NCBI RefSeq assembly: GCF_025460835.1
Contig: NZ_JAMXAY010000018.1
Coordinates: forward strand, 18,883 to 82,882
Source of the DNA: Parapedobacter soli
GTDB lineage: Bacteria > Bacteroidota > Bacteroidia > Sphingobacteriales > Sphingobacteriaceae
DNA: 64,000 nucleotides
Direction: 5' to 3'
Part shown: positions 1 to 8,666 of the stretch, in pieces
Position numbering within the stretch: position 1 is the first letter of the stretch
How the letters are laid out: each line of letters begins with the position of its first letter
Position numbers and translations under genes: made by a program
Notes under the pieces: model-generated
Databases searched by the model: none
Seen by the model: the letters and a program-made list of their open reading frames with translations, nothing else
What the model was told of the DNA's origin: nothing

Positions 1-1117
1 GTAATTTCCGGTTGATGCGGTACCTTCCCACATCACCCAGGTCATAACGTTTATCCGAGAAGAACAAGCGCTCGATAATCCCGCGTGCCGTTTCCTCATC
101 GGGCGGTTCAGCGTTACGCAATTGCCGGTAGATATGCTCCACGGCTTCCTTCTCCGAGTTAGACGTATCTTTTTGAAGCGTATTGTAGATGATGGAGTAG
201 TCTGCATTATTAGCAGTATCCTCTTTGGTGAGGATGATTGACTTCACACCGGCATCTATGATCAGTTCGATGTGGTCTTCTTCCAATACCGTTTCCCGTT
301 CCAGCACTACCTCGTTACGGTCAATGGAAACAACTTCCCCGGTATCTTCATCCACAAAATCCTCGATCCACTTCTTCAATACCCTCGCGGCCAACTTACG
401 GCCCACATATTTCTTGAGCCCCGATTTGCTTACCTTCACTTCATCCGCCAATTCGAACAACTCCAGGATATCCTTATCCGAATCGTAGCCAATGGCACGC
501 AGGAGTGTGGTAACGGGGAATTTCTTCTTACGGTCTATGTATGCATACATCACGTTATTCACGTCTGTAGCAAATTCAATCCATGAGCCTTTGAAGGGGA
601 TTACCCGGGCTGAGTACAGTTTAGTACCATTGGTATGTCGGCTTTGGCCGAAAAACACGCCCGGTGAACGGTGCAGTTGCGATACGATTACGCGCTCTGC
701 GCCATTGATTACAAAGGTCCCTTTCGGAGTCATATAGGGGATGGTCCCTAAATAAACGTCCTGCACAATGGTTTCGAAATCCTCGTGCTCTTCGTCGTTA
801 CACGACAGCCGCAGCTTTGCCTTGAGCGGAACACTATAGGTCAACCCACGTTCAATACACTCTTGTATACTGTAGCGCGGCGGATCGATGAAATAATCCA
901 GAAACTCAAGTACGAAAATGTTCCTTGAATCAGATATAGGGAAGTTTTCGGAAAACACCTTAAACAGCCCTTCCTGGTGGCGGTTGTCGGAAGTCGTTTC
1001 GAGTTGAAAAAACTCCCGGAAAGATTCCAATTGCACGTCCAGAAAATCAGGGTAATCAATTACCTTCCTACTACTTGCAAAATTTACTCTTTCGTTTTGA
1101 ATATTTTTGTTTGCCAA
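1..1117 (-). CDS. rpoB: RNA polymerase beta subunit, N-terminal part (runs off the window)
   Basis: Catalytic beta subunit of RNA polymerase. The minus strand reads continuously for about 372 residues from position 1117 to the window edge and matches the beta N-terminus of Bacteroidota, with stretches such as [15 protein letters not shown] near residue 20 and [19 protein letters not shown] further on. No in-frame ATG precedes the conserved start; the best start is TTG at 1117-1115, giving (M)[12 protein letters not shown]. The gene lies 180 nt after rplL in the same direction, in the usual rplKAJL-rpoBC order. A hairpin at 1239-1267 lies in that gap. The remaining two thirds of the gene is outside the window. 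Confidence 0.96.
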   Translation of the reverse strand, partial: MANKNIQNERVNFASSRKVIDYPDFLDVQLESFREFFQLETTSDNRHQEGLFKVFSENFPISDSRNIFVLEFLDYFIDPPRYSIQECIERGLTYSVPLKAKLRLSCNDEEHEDFETIVQDVYLGTIPYMTPKGTFVINGAERVIVSQLHRSPGVFFGQSRHTNGTKLYSARVIPFKGSWIEFATDVNNVMYAYIDRKKKFPVTTLLRAIGYDSDKDILELFELADEVKVSKSGLKKYVGRKLAARVLKKWIEDFVDEDTGEVVSIDRNEVVLERETVLEEDHIELIIDAGVKSIILTKEDTANNADYSIIYNTLQKDTSNSEKEAVEHIYRQLRNAEPPDEETARGIIERLFFSDKRYDLGDVGRYRINRKL

Positions 1118-1238
1118 GGGAATAAGATTTTAGTTTAACTATTTAAACTGCACTTTGGGTGCTGCTTTCGCCTCGTTGAGGCACCCATACAGCCCGGATA
1201 TGGTACTGGTGATAAGAGGAAAAGTCATAAACAGGAAT

Positions 1239-1267
1239 AGACTCTGACGAAATTCACGTCAGAGTCT
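1239..1267 (-). terminator. Hairpin between rplL and rpoB, possible attenuator or processing site
   Basis: A perfect 11-bp stem (AGACTCTGACG paired with CGTCAGAGTCT) with a 7-nt loop sits 30 nt after the rplL stop and about 120 nt before rpoB. There is only a weak, interrupted U-rich stretch after it on the minus strand, so full termination looks unlikely. In other bacteria this gap holds an attenuator that lowers rpoBC output relative to rplJL; a similar role here is inference. Confidence 0.6.
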
Positions 1268-1297
1268 ACCCCATTCAGGTGTGTTGTATGAACTGAA

Positions 1298-1678
1298 TTA
1301 GTTGATCTCAACAACAGCTCCTGCTTCTTCGAGTTGCTTCTTCAGTGCTTCGGCTTCGTCTTTAGCAACACCGGTTTTAATTTCTTTCGGCGCACCGTCA
1401 ACTAGGTCCTTAGCTTCCTTCAGACCAAGACCTGTCAAATCTTTAACCAATTTGACTACAGCTAATTTCTGACCGCCAGCTTCTTTCAAAATTACGTCGA
1501 AAGATGTCTTCTCTTCCGCTGCAGCAGGCGCATCGCCGCCAGCAGCCGGACCGGCAACGGCCACTGCAGCCGCAGCTGGCTCAATGCCATACTCGTCTTT
1601 CAAGATTTGAGCTAACTCGTTAACTTCCTTTACTGTCAAGTTTACCAACTGCTCAGCAAACGCTTTTAAATCTGCCAT
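1298..1678 (-). CDS. rplL: Ribosomal protein bL12 (L7/L12)
   Basis: Stalk protein of the 50S subunit, bound to uL10 as dimers and recruiting translation factors to the GTPase centre. The 126-residue length is normal. It shows the N-terminal dimerisation part ([20 protein letters not shown]), an Ala/Gly-rich hinge around residues 36-58, and the globular C-terminal domain ending in [10 protein letters not shown]. The start is ATG at 1678. It lies 74 nt after rplJ, as expected for the rplJL pair. Confidence 0.98.
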   Translation of the reverse strand: MADLKAFAEQLVNLTVKEVNELAQILKDEYGIEPAAAAVAVAGPAAGGDAPAAAEEKTSFDVILKEAGGQKLAVVKLVKDLTGLGLKEAKDLVDGAPKEIKTGVAKDEAEALKKQLEEAGAVVEIN

Positions 1679-1752
1679 TTTATTTTTAATTTTTGAATTT
1701 ACTTTTTAAAACTATTAACAACTTTTCGGACATTTCAATTGGAGGGATCCGA

Positions 1753-2271
1753 TTAACCTCTCTCTTGTAAAGTTTTAACCAACCCGGCCAGCGTATTACC
1801 TCCTGATTGGAGTGCTGATACGACATTCTTGGCCGGTGATTGCAACAAACCAATGATATCACCGATAAGCTCATGCTTAGACTTAAGCTTGCTTAACGTG
1901 TCGACTTGGTTATCGCCAATGAACACAGCGGCATCGATATAGGCACCTTTCAAAACGGGCTTATCGCCTTCCTTACGGAGCTCCTTAATCAATTTCGCCG
2001 GTGCATTACCGACTTCCGAAAACAACATAGTTGATGATCCCTTCAAGATACCCACCAACTCTTCCGAATCGACTCCGGCTTCTACAAGTGCTTTGTGAAT
2101 CAACGTGTTTTTCACCACTTGCATAGCAATCCCTTTGTCGAAGCACTTGCGGCGTATCCCATTGATTTTTGCAACAGTCAAGTCAGCAGTGTCGGTAATG
2201 TAAAAATTACCGTACGATTTAATCTGCTCAGCTAAAGCGCTAACAATTTCTTGTTTTTCTTCTCTTTTCAT
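1753..2271 (-). CDS. rplJ: Ribosomal protein uL10
   Basis: Anchor of the ribosomal stalk, joining bL12 dimers to 23S rRNA. The product has 172 residues, a normal length, starting MKREEKQEIVSALAEQI and keeping the family pattern AMQVVKNTLIHKAL around residues 50-63. The start codon is only 2 nt after the rplA stop, so translation of the two is probably coupled. No separate uL10 leader or promoter fits between them, so any autoregulation would act elsewhere in the transcript. Confidence 0.98.
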   Translation of the reverse strand: MKREEKQEIVSALAEQIKSYGNFYITDTADLTVAKINGIRRKCFDKGIAMQVVKNTLIHKALVEAGVDSEELVGILKGSSTMLFSEVGNAPAKLIKELRKEGDKPVLKGAYIDAAVFIGDNQVDTLSKLKSKHELIGDIIGLLQSPAKNVVSALQSGGNTLAGLVKTLQERG

Positions 2272-2273
2272 GA

Positions 2274-2972
2274 TTAAATTCCTACTACTGATTTCGTTTC
2301 AATTTGAATACCCGGGCTCATCGTGGAAGAAAGGTAAATACTCTTGAAATAGGTCCCTTTGGCTGCCGACGGCTTCAATTTGGAGATCGTCTGCAATACC
2401 TCCAAGGCGTTTTCATAGATTTTCTCCGCGGGGAAAGATGCTTTACCTACAGATGTATGAATAATCCCTGTTTTGTCTACCTTGAAATCAATCTTACCCG
2501 CTTTCACATCGGTTACCGCTTTACCGATATCGGTAGTTACCGTACCCGTCTTAGGGTTAGGCATCAGGTTACGCGGGCCGAGAATACGACCCAACCGGCC
2601 TACTTTTGCCATTACACTGGGCATGGTAATGATGATATCAATATCGGTCCATCCACCCTCGATCTTGCTGATGTAATCGTCCAACCCCACATGGTCTGCT
2701 CCGGCCGCTTTGGCCTCTTCTTCCTTATCGGGAGTACAGAGTACCAATACACGCACGGTCTTGCCTGTACCATGTGGCAGTGTGGCAATACCACGTACCA
2801 TTTGATTCGCTTTCCGTGGATCCACGCCTAAGCGTACATCGATATCCACCGACGCATCAAATTTCACATTGGTAATATCTTTTACCAAGGCAGAAGCCTC
2901 TTCCAAAGTATATGCTTTACCAACTTCAATCTTGGATAGTGCCGTTTTCTGATTCTTTGTTAATCTTGCCAC
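2274..2972 (-). CDS. rplA: Ribosomal protein uL1
   Basis: 50S protein of the L1 stalk, which helps release of E-site tRNA and in many bacteria represses translation of its own mRNA. The product has 232 residues. The central signature [20 protein letters not shown] is present around residues 120-140. It lies 22 nt after rplK and 2 nt before rplJ, in the conserved rplK-rplA-rplJ-rplL operon. Confidence 0.98.
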   Translation of the reverse strand: MARLTKNQKTALSKIEVGKAYTLEEASALVKDITNVKFDASVDIDVRLGVDPRKANQMVRGIATLPHGTGKTVRVLVLCTPDKEEEAKAAGADHVGLDDYISKIEGGWTDIDIIITMPSVMAKVGRLGRILGPRNLMPNPKTGTVTTDIGKAVTDVKAGKIDFKVDKTGIIHTSVGKASFPAEKIYENALEVLQTISKLKPSAAKGTYFKSIYLSSTMSPGIQIETKSVVGI

Positions 2973-2994
2973 TTTCTTAAACTGATTTCGTTAA

Positions 2995-3438
2995 TTAATT
3001 ATTCCAGGGCGCACTACCATTCACGGTAATACCCATACTACGTGCCGTTCCGGCAACCATGCGCATGGCAGATTCCAGTGTGAAAGCATTCAAATCAGTC
3101 ATTTTATCCTTGGCGATGGTTTCGACTTGTTCCCAAGTGACACTGCCCACCTTCTTCCGGTTGGGCTCGCCCGATCCCTTCTTAACACCCGATAACTCCA
3201 CCAACTGAATGGCTACCGGGGGGGTCTTAATGATAAAATCGAATGACTTGTCGCTATACACCGTAATCACGACGGGCAATACTTTGCCTGGCTTGTCTTG
3301 CGTACGAGCGTTGAACTGTTTGCAAAACTCCATGATATTCACCCCTTTTGCACCCAATGCGGGCCCTACTGGGGGAGATGGATTTGCAGCGCCACCCTTC
3401 ACTTGTAATTTTACTAACGCACTGACTTCTTTTGCCAT
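2995..3438 (-). CDS. rplK: Ribosomal protein uL11
   Basis: 50S protein of the GTPase-associated centre, binding the 1070 region of 23S rRNA. It has 147 residues, a normal length, with the N-terminal proline-rich motif [20 protein letters not shown] (about residues 21-40) and the C-terminal rRNA-binding domain ending in [10 protein letters not shown]. It is the first gene after a strong Bacteroidota promoter at 3557-3586 and so probably leads the ribosomal protein and rpoBC transcript. Confidence 0.98.
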   Translation of the reverse strand: MAKEVSALVKLQVKGGAANPSPPVGPALGAKGVNIMEFCKQFNARTQDKPGKVLPVVITVYSDKSFDFIIKTPPVAIQLVELSGVKKGSGEPNRKKVGSVTWEQVETIAKDKMTDLNAFTLESAMRMVAGTARSMGITVNGSAPWNN

Positions 3439-3556
3439 TTCTCGATTTTAAATTTAACTAAATAAATGTTTGTTAGTAAGTTGGAAGCATTTAACGTAAC
3501 ATTTAGATTTTGAAGCGCTTACTGCTTAACGACTATTAGCACCCCAAAATGGAGTG

Positions 3557-3586
3557 CAAAGGTACAACTTTTTTATTAATATCAAG
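3557..3586 (-). promoter_or_regulatory. Bacteroidota-type promoter for rplKAJL-rpoBC
   Basis: On the minus strand a -33 box (CTTG, read from 3586) is separated by 18 nt from a perfect -7 box TACCTTTG (3564-3557). This matches the TTTG / TAnnTTTG consensus of the Bacteroidota primary sigma factor. The predicted start lies about 110 nt before the rplK ATG, leaving room for a regulatory leader. Confidence 0.8.
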
Positions 3587-3628
3587 CACAACGGAAAAAA
3601 TAAAAGCCATCTTTCAGATTGGATGCCC

Positions 3629-4174
3629 TTATTCCTTTTCTACCTGAATGTAATTCAATTCGAGCGGGGTTTTCCGACCGAAAACCTTCACCATCACTTT
3701 CAGCTTCTTCTTTTCCTCGTTCACTTCTTCGATTTCGCCGGTGAACCCATTGAATGGGCCGTCGTTCACTTTCACGAGTTCACCTACGTAAAACGGCACA
3801 TTCATCAATTCACCCTGCTCCGACATCTCATCTACCTTGCCCAATATCCGGTTGATTTCTGCGGGCCGCAACGGAATCGGGTTCCCTGCCTTATCGCCTA
3901 AAAAGCCAACTACGCTATTGATATTTTTGATAACGTGTTCAAGTTCACCGTCCAACGCCATCTCCAGCAGCACGTAACCCGGATAGAAATTACGCTCTTT
4001 GGCAACTTTCTTGCCATCGCGCATTTGATAATACTTTTCCATCGGAATGAGTACCTGGGGGACGAGGTGGTTGACACCTAAGCGATTTACCTCCGCTTCA
4101 ATATACTGCTTTACTTTTTTCTCCTTACCGCTTACCGCCCGTACAACATACCATTTCAGTGGTTGATCTGCCAT
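3629..4174 (-). CDS. nusG: Transcription termination/antitermination protein NusG
   Basis: RNA polymerase-associated factor that affects pausing and Rho termination and couples transcription to translation. The 181 residues contain an N-terminal NGN domain (WYVVRAVSGKEKKVKQYIE near residue 8) and a C-terminal KOW domain (about 125-181, with GPFNGFTGEIEEVN). Length and order match the family. It follows secE by 17 nt in the conserved secE-nusG pair upstream of rplK. Confidence 0.98.
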   Translation of the reverse strand: MADQPLKWYVVRAVSGKEKKVKQYIEAEVNRLGVNHLVPQVLIPMEKYYQMRDGKKVAKERNFYPGYVLLEMALDGELEHVIKNINSVVGFLGDKAGNPIPLRPAEINRILGKVDEMSEQGELMNVPFYVGELVKVNDGPFNGFTGEIEEVNEEKKKLKVMVKVFGRKTPLELNYIQVEKE

Positions 4175-4191
4175 TTCTTCTTTCCCGCCAA

Positions 4192-4386
4192 TTAAGACCC
4201 AATATTATAGAACAATTCCAGCGCGTTACTCGATGCTTTATCCATTGCGAAAATAATCAATGCAATGATAATTGATGCAATCAGTACGACCACGGCCGAA
4301 TTCTGCAACTGCCCCCAAGTGGGCCAGGTGACCTTTTGGGTCATCTCGATATAGGAGTCTTTTATAAATTCAAGTACGTTCGCCAT
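4192..4386 (-). CDS. secE: Preprotein translocase subunit SecE
   Basis: Small inner-membrane subunit of the SecYEG channel. The 64-residue product is the short single-helix form typical of Bacteroidota. It has an amphipathic N-terminal part (SYIEMTQKVTWPTWGQLQNS) and one transmembrane helix at about residues 29-49 (VVVLIASIIIALIIFAM). It lies 16 nt downstream of tRNA-Trp and 17 nt upstream of nusG. Confidence 0.95.
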   Translation of the reverse strand: MANVLEFIKDSYIEMTQKVTWPTWGQLQNSAVVVLIASIIIALIIFAMDKASSNALELFYNIGS

Positions 4387-4402
4387 GTTCTGTCGATAAT
4401 TA

Positions 4403-4475
4403 GCACGGGCACCAGGATTCGAACCCAGATCAAAGGTTTTGGAGACCTCTATTCTACCATTGAACTATGCCCGTG
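4403..4475 (-). tRNA. tRNA-Trp (CCA)
   Basis: A full cloverleaf reads on the minus strand: acceptor CACGGGC pairs with GCCCGTG, the anticodon loop carries CCA in CTCCAAA, and the T arm has GGTTCGAATCC. The terminal CCA is not encoded. A tRNA-Trp between tuf and secE is a common bacterial arrangement, and the RNA is probably processed out of the tuf-secE-nusG transcript. Confidence 0.97.
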
Positions 4476-4486
4476 TTTTTTAGACA

Positions 4487-4523
4487 CGATTAGCTAATCA
4501 GCACATTACTGATTAGCTAATCG
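4487..4523 (-). other. Perfect 15-bp inverted repeat between tuf and tRNA-Trp
   Basis: CGATTAGCTAATCAG is followed after 7 nt by its exact reverse complement. Each arm contains the 12-bp self-palindrome GATTAGCTAATC, so the DNA can also be read as two dyad operators. A second, smaller hairpin lies just after the tuf stop at about 4532-4556. No U tract follows the large hairpin on the minus strand, so a processing or regulatory role is as likely as termination. Confidence 0.6.
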
Positions 4524-4554
4524 GCTGGAGTAAATCCAACACCCGGAGGGTGGA

Positions 4555-5742
4555 TTACTTAAGAATTTCGGTTACCTGACCGGCACCTACCGTTCTGCCA
4601 CCTTCGCGAATAGCGAAACGGAGGCCTTTTTCCATTGCGATAGCGTTAATCAGCTTCACAGTGATTGTTACGTTATCACCTGGCATAACCATTTCTACAC
4701 CATCAGGCAACGAAATTTCGCCCGTTACGTCTGTGGTACGGAAATAGAATTGCGGACGGTATTTGTTGAAGAACGGCGTGTGACGGCCACCTTCTGCTTT
4801 TGACAACACGTAAACTTCTGCCTTGAACTCCGTATGGGGAGTAACCGACCCAGGTTTACAGATTACCATACCGCGGCGGATATCGGTTTTCTCAATACCA
4901 CGCAGCAATAGGCCTACGTTATCACCAGCTTCGCCATAGTCCAGGATTTTACGGAACATTTCCACCCCTGTAACGGTAGACTTCAAGTTTTCGGCACCCA
5001 TCCCGAGGATTTCAACCGGATCACCGGTATTGATCACACCCCGTTCGATACGACCGGTAGCCACCGTGCCGCGGCCGGTAATCGAGAACACGTCCTCAAT
5101 CGGCATCAGGAACGGAAGGTCCGTCAACCGTGGAGGAATCGGGATGTAGTTATCTACCGCTTCCATCAGTTCCATAATCTTTTCAACCCACTGCTCTTCG
5201 CCATTCAGACCACCCAGGGCAGAACCACGGATTACCGGGATATCGTCGCCAGGGTATTCGTAGAATGACAGCAGCTCGCGGATTTCCATTTCAACCAAAT
5301 CCAACAACTCAGGGTCGTCTACCAAATCCACTTTGTTCATGAAAACAACCAATGCAGGTACACCTACCTGGCGAGCCAACAGGATGTGTTCACGCGTTTG
5401 GGGCATCGGACCATCCGTAGCAGCTACCACGATGATAGCACCGTCCATCTGGGCAGCACCGGTAACCATGTTCTTCACATAGTCGGCGTGTCCGGGGCAG
5501 TCAACGTGTGCATAGTGGCGATTAGCAGTCTGGTATTCAACGTGTGATGTATTAATGGTGATACCGCGCTCTTTTTCTTCCGGAGCGGAGTCAATCGAAT
5601 CAAATGAGCGGGCTTCAGAAAACCCCTTGTCTGACAATACTTTCGTAATTGCAGCGGTAGTGGTTGTCTTACCGTGGTCAACGTGACCGATCGTACCAAT
5701 GTTTAAGTGCGGCTTACTGCGGTCAAATTTCTCTTTTGCCAT
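4555..5742 (-). CDS. tuf: Elongation factor Tu
   Basis: GTPase that brings aminoacyl-tRNA to the ribosome. The 395-residue product carries the G1 P-loop GHVDHGKTT near residue 19, the G3 motif DCPGHADYV, the G4 motif NKVD, and the two C-terminal barrel domains ending in [10 protein letters not shown]. The length is exact for the family. It lies among four upstream tRNAs and one downstream tRNA on the same strand, a typical tRNA-tuf operon. It is preceded by 64 nt of AT-rich spacer after tRNA-Thr. Confidence 0.99.
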   Translation of the reverse strand: MAKEKFDRSKPHLNIGTIGHVDHGKTTTTAAITKVLSDKGFSEARSFDSIDSAPEEKERGITINTSHVEYQTANRHYAHVDCPGHADYVKNMVTGAAQMDGAIIVVAATDGPMPQTREHILLARQVGVPALVVFMNKVDLVDDPELLDLVEMEIRELLSFYEYPGDDIPVIRGSALGGLNGEEQWVEKIMELMEAVDNYIPIPPRLTDLPFLMPIEDVFSITGRGTVATGRIERGVINTGDPVEILGMGAENLKSTVTGVEMFRKILDYGEAGDNVGLLLRGIEKTDIRRGMVICKPGSVTPHTEFKAEVYVLSKAEGGRHTPFFNKYRPQFYFRTTDVTGEISLPDGVEMVMPGDNVTITVKLINAIAMEKGLRFAIREGGRTVGAGQVTEILK

Positions 5743-5805
5743 GTTTATGCGAATTAGTAATTTAAAATTTTAATGTATAAATGTTAACCTTATGTTACCC
5801 TTACG

Positions 5806-5877
<72 letters not shown>

Positions 5878-5948
5878 TTGCGTGTTTACAATCATGACCC
5901 CGACAATCACCAAGTGATGGGCTGACGGAGCACAATCGACACATTACG

Positions 5949-6021
5949 AGCGGAAGACGGGTCTCGAACCCGCAACCTATAGCTTGGAAGGCTATCGCTC
6001 TACCAATTGAGCTACTTCCGC
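5949..6021 (-). tRNA. tRNA-Gly (TCC)
   Basis: Acceptor GCGGAAG pairs perfectly with CTTCCGC; the anticodon loop is CTTCCAA, reading TCC; the T arm has GGGTTCGAGACCC. CCA is not encoded. It lies within the Thr-Tyr-Gly-Thr-tuf transcript. Confidence 0.97.
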
Positions 6022-6026
6022 TTGTG

Positions 6027-6107
6027 TGGGGGGAGAAGGATTCGAACCTTCGAAGCCGAAGCAACGGATTTACAGTCCGTCCCATTTGACCGCTCTGGAA
6101 TCCCCCC
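6027..6107 (-). tRNA. tRNA-Tyr (GTA)
   Basis: An 81-nt tRNA with the long variable arm of class II tRNAs. Acceptor GGGGGGA pairs with TCCCCCC; the anticodon loop CTGTAAA gives GTA; the T arm is AAGGTTCGAATCCTT. CCA is not encoded. It lies 5 nt upstream of tRNA-Gly. Confidence 0.97.
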
Positions 6108-6119
6108 AATCTTTTTTTG

Positions 6120-6192
<73 letters not shown>

Positions 6193-6280
6193 AATATCTC
6201 AAAAAAAACAATTTTCAAAAAACACCCCCCTTGTTCAGTAATCACCCAGCAACCTAAATGATTACCTGTCAATTCTAGCC

Positions 6281-6306
6281 AGCCGGCGAATAAGCTAAGG
6301 AGGCAA
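6281..6306 (-). repeat. Partial copy of the tRNA-Thr (TGT) 5' end
   Basis: The stretch agctaaggaggcaa at 6293-6306 is identical to 6181-6194, the 5' end of tRNA-Thr. It is followed in both places by a similar A- and C-rich flank containing aaaaacacccc. The rest of the cloverleaf is absent, so this is a remnant of a duplicated tRNA or an imperfect tandem duplication in the leader of the tRNA-tuf transcript. Confidence 0.6.
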
Positions 6307-6338
6307 CCCTCGAAAAACACCCCTTTTCTTAGGGACTG

Positions 6339-6368
6339 CAAAGATATATAAACTTGGTTTAATACAAA
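6339..6368 (-). promoter_or_regulatory. Bacteroidota-type promoter for the tRNA-tuf-secE-nusG operon
   Basis: On the minus strand TTTG (6368-6365) is separated by 18 nt from TATCTTTG (6346-6339), both perfect matches to the -33 and -7 consensus. It directs transcription into the four tRNAs, tuf, tRNA-Trp, secE and nusG. The leader to the first tRNA is about 140 nt and holds the tRNA-like fragment. Confidence 0.82.
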
Positions 6369-6463
6369 AATTATTTGCAAAAATGTAAATCTGCGGGGCA
6401 CACCGATTTGACAGGGTATCACATTCCGCTTCTTATCCGTATCTTCGCCGCATAAATTACGCT

Positions 6464-7618
6464 ATGGGTATCATACTCCGCTGTTTGCTTTACCTATTAC
6501 TCCCAAGCCTTGTATTCCCGGCTATTTCGCAGGAACGCAAGGGCTTTTGGGACCACAAGCTTATCAAGCGTTTCGTTTCAGCCGACAAAGACACCACACG
6601 TTCAGCGGGATTCGTGGTACTGCCAGCACTGGGGTATGCACAGGAGACAGGATTGGAATTTGGTCTCGCTGGCGTTTACAATTTCTACGCGAACAAAGCA
6701 GATACCAACATCCGCACTTCCAACGTCACATTCATTGGTACGTTCACCACTCAACGGCAAACCAACCTTAAATTAGAATCCGATATCTGGACCACCGGCA
6801 ACCGCTACCACTACATCAGCGAGCTGCGCTTCCGCAACTTCCCGTTTAATTTCTACGGGCTGGGGAATGAAACAGCCGCACAAGACGAAGATGTGGTGCT
6901 TATGCAGCTGGTCCGGGTTCGGTTGGAAGGCGAGCGCGAATTAACCCCCCATTACTACGCCGGGGTAAACATTGCTTACGAGCACTACAGATTTTCCGAC
7001 AAGGAGAGCGGGGGTATTTTTGAAAGCAGCGAGCCCTATGGGCAACAGGGCGGGTACCACTTTGCACTGGGTATCTCACAGCTCTATGATACCCGGAACC
7101 GCAATACCTACACCACCAAAGGGTACTATGCACGGGCCAAATATGCTTACTCCCCGGGATTCGGCGGCGGCACTAATTTTCGGGGCAGCTTGTTCGATGT
7201 CGACCTGCGCACGTTCGTTCCGCTCACCGCGGCGCTCACCTTGGGTTTGAATGCCCACTATAAGACATCATTCGGCAGTCGAGTACCTTTCTATGTTTAC
7301 CGCGAACTGGGTGGCGACATGATGATGCGTGGTTATTACAACGGCCGTTACCGCGACCGGAGTTTGCTAGCCGCACAGAGTGAATTACGCTACCGTTTCC
7401 ATCCACGGCTAGGCGTAGCCGCCTTCGCAGGTACTGGCTCCACCTACCGCAATGGACTGTCTAACGCCCGCTTCGTACCTTCCTTTGGGGGCGGCATGCG
7501 CTACTTCTTCGATTTGGAACACCAGAGCAGCATCCGGTTCGAATACGGATTCGGCGAAAAGCGCCCGGGCGAAAAGCGGCAAGGAGGCTTCTACCTCGCG
7601 CTGAGCGAAGCGTTTTAA
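6464..7618 (+). CDS. BamA/Omp85-type outer-membrane beta-barrel protein
   Basis: The 384-residue product has a signal peptide (about residues 1-22, ending FPAISQ) and then many amphipathic beta strands, with a terminal Phe as in outer-membrane barrels (ALSEAF). The segment MMRGYYNGRYRDRS resembles the VRGF/Y-type signature in the surface-antigen (Omp85 C-terminal) domain. No POTRA domains are present, so this is a barrel-only member and not BamA itself. Substrate or role is unknown. The stop overlaps that of the convergent porV by 4 bp (7615-7618). A -7-like box TATCTTCG lies at 6440-6447 without a good -33. Confidence 0.82.
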   Translation: MGIILRCLLYLLLPSLVFPAISQERKGFWDHKLIKRFVSADKDTTRSAGFVVLPALGYAQETGLEFGLAGVYNFYANKADTNIRTSNVTFIGTFTTQRQTNLKLESDIWTTGNRYHYISELRFRNFPFNFYGLGNETAAQDEDVVLMQLVRVRLEGERELTPHYYAGVNIAYEHYRFSDKESGGIFESSEPYGQQGGYHFALGISQLYDTRNRNTYTTKGYYARAKYAYSPGFGGGTNFRGSLFDVDLRTFVPLTAALTLGLNAHYKTSFGSRVPFYVYRELGGDMMMRGYYNGRYRDRSLLAAQSELRYRFHPRLGVAAFAGTGSTYRNGLSNARFVPSFGGGMRYFFDLEHQSSIRFEYGFGEKRPGEKRQGGFYLALSEAF

Positions 7619-8655
7619 TAAAAGTAGTACCCGATAGACAACCGCAATGACTTGCCAAGCGGATGCTCATTCGATACCGGCACCATATAGGCAAAATCAA
7701 AGTTGAGCGACCGGTACACCACGCCAGCACCCACTGTAAAAAACCGCCGGTTGCCAGCAGACGGGTGCTCGTAAAAATACCCCAACCGGCCGGTCAATAA
7801 GTCGTCATACTCGTACGCTGCACCGACACCCCAGGTTAGTCCCCGCCGCAATGCCGCCTCGCTGCCTTGACTCGCATTATTCCAAGCCATCAGCTTGTTC
7901 ACATCTAAAGCCACCCCCAACGTATTTCGGTCGTCAAGTTCATAATCGACGTTTACACCTACGCCGAGATTGGTCGGCAAGGAGGCCCCATCGGCAGCAT
8001 GGACAATCTTCAGGCCGATGTTGGACAGGTTTACCCCCGCCGACACTACCGCATCGTGGCCACCCCATATCACCGGACTGCTGAAATAGAAGGAAGCATC
8101 CGCTCCCACGGCACTGACCGGTTGTACGGTCACCCCATCAAATACCCCTGCGCCAAGGTCCGACCGGATGTACCGGACCGCCAATCCCAACGAAAAATAC
8201 TCGGGAAATTTACGAACATACGCCACATCTGCCGCAAACTCTCGGGGTTTGTATTGTTGAAGGCCATTGCCCCAACTATCGGTAAAATCCACACTGCCAT
8301 ACGAGAAATACCGAATTGACCCGGCCAATTTCTGGCGGTAATCCAAGGTGTAGTATCCCGCCAGGTAGCTGAGATGAACATCATCTGCATACTGCCGCAG
8401 CCAAGGTATATAGGAAAGACTAATCCCCGCGCCATCTTCGGCAAAGGCATATTTTGCAGGGTTCCAATGCATCGAATTGGCGTCGGGCCGCGTCGCTACG
8501 CCGGTTTCCCCCATTCCCCCCGCACGTGAATCCGGCGCAATCGTTAGAAACGGCACCAACGTGTGGAGCGTGCTGGGTTGCCCAGGCTGTTGGGCGTGGA
8601 GCAACGGATAGGCCAGTATACACACAATGACTGTAAGCAATCGTTTATTCTTCAT
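7615..8655 (-). CDS. porV: Type IX secretion system outer-membrane shuttle protein PorV
   Basis: PorV is a 14-stranded outer-membrane barrel of the FadL type that collects cargo from the T9SS translocon and delivers it to the attachment complex. The 346-residue product has a signal peptide (ending LLHAQ) and the diagnostic N-terminal pattern FLTIAPDSRAGGMGETGVAT followed by ANSMHWNPAKYAF. It ends in aromatic residues (YYFY), as barrels do. It lies 11 nt after a large protein that carries a T9SS sorting domain, so transporter and cargo are probably co-transcribed. Confidence 0.93.
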   Translation of the reverse strand: MKNKRLLTVIVCILAYPLLHAQQPGQPSTLHTLVPFLTIAPDSRAGGMGETGVATRPDANSMHWNPAKYAFAEDGAGISLSYIPWLRQYADDVHLSYLAGYYTLDYRQKLAGSIRYFSYGSVDFTDSWGNGLQQYKPREFAADVAYVRKFPEYFSLGLAVRYIRSDLGAGVFDGVTVQPVSAVGADASFYFSSPVIWGGHDAVVSAGVNLSNIGLKIVHAADGASLPTNLGVGVNVDYELDDRNTLGVALDVNKLMAWNNASQGSEAALRRGLTWGVGAAYEYDDLLTGRLGYFYEHPSAGNRRFFTVGAGVVYRSLNFDFAYMVPVSNEHPLGKSLRLSIGYYFY

Positions 8656-8666
8656 GTTGTAATCGT

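Noticed and set aside
2304..2831. Plus-strand frame of 175 codons opposite rplA
   Set aside because: It lies wholly inside uL1 on the other strand, which is certain by sequence.
6293..6306. A fifth tRNA in the tRNA-tuf cluster
   Set aside because: Only the 5' 14 nt match; no anticodon or T arm can be folded from the following bases.
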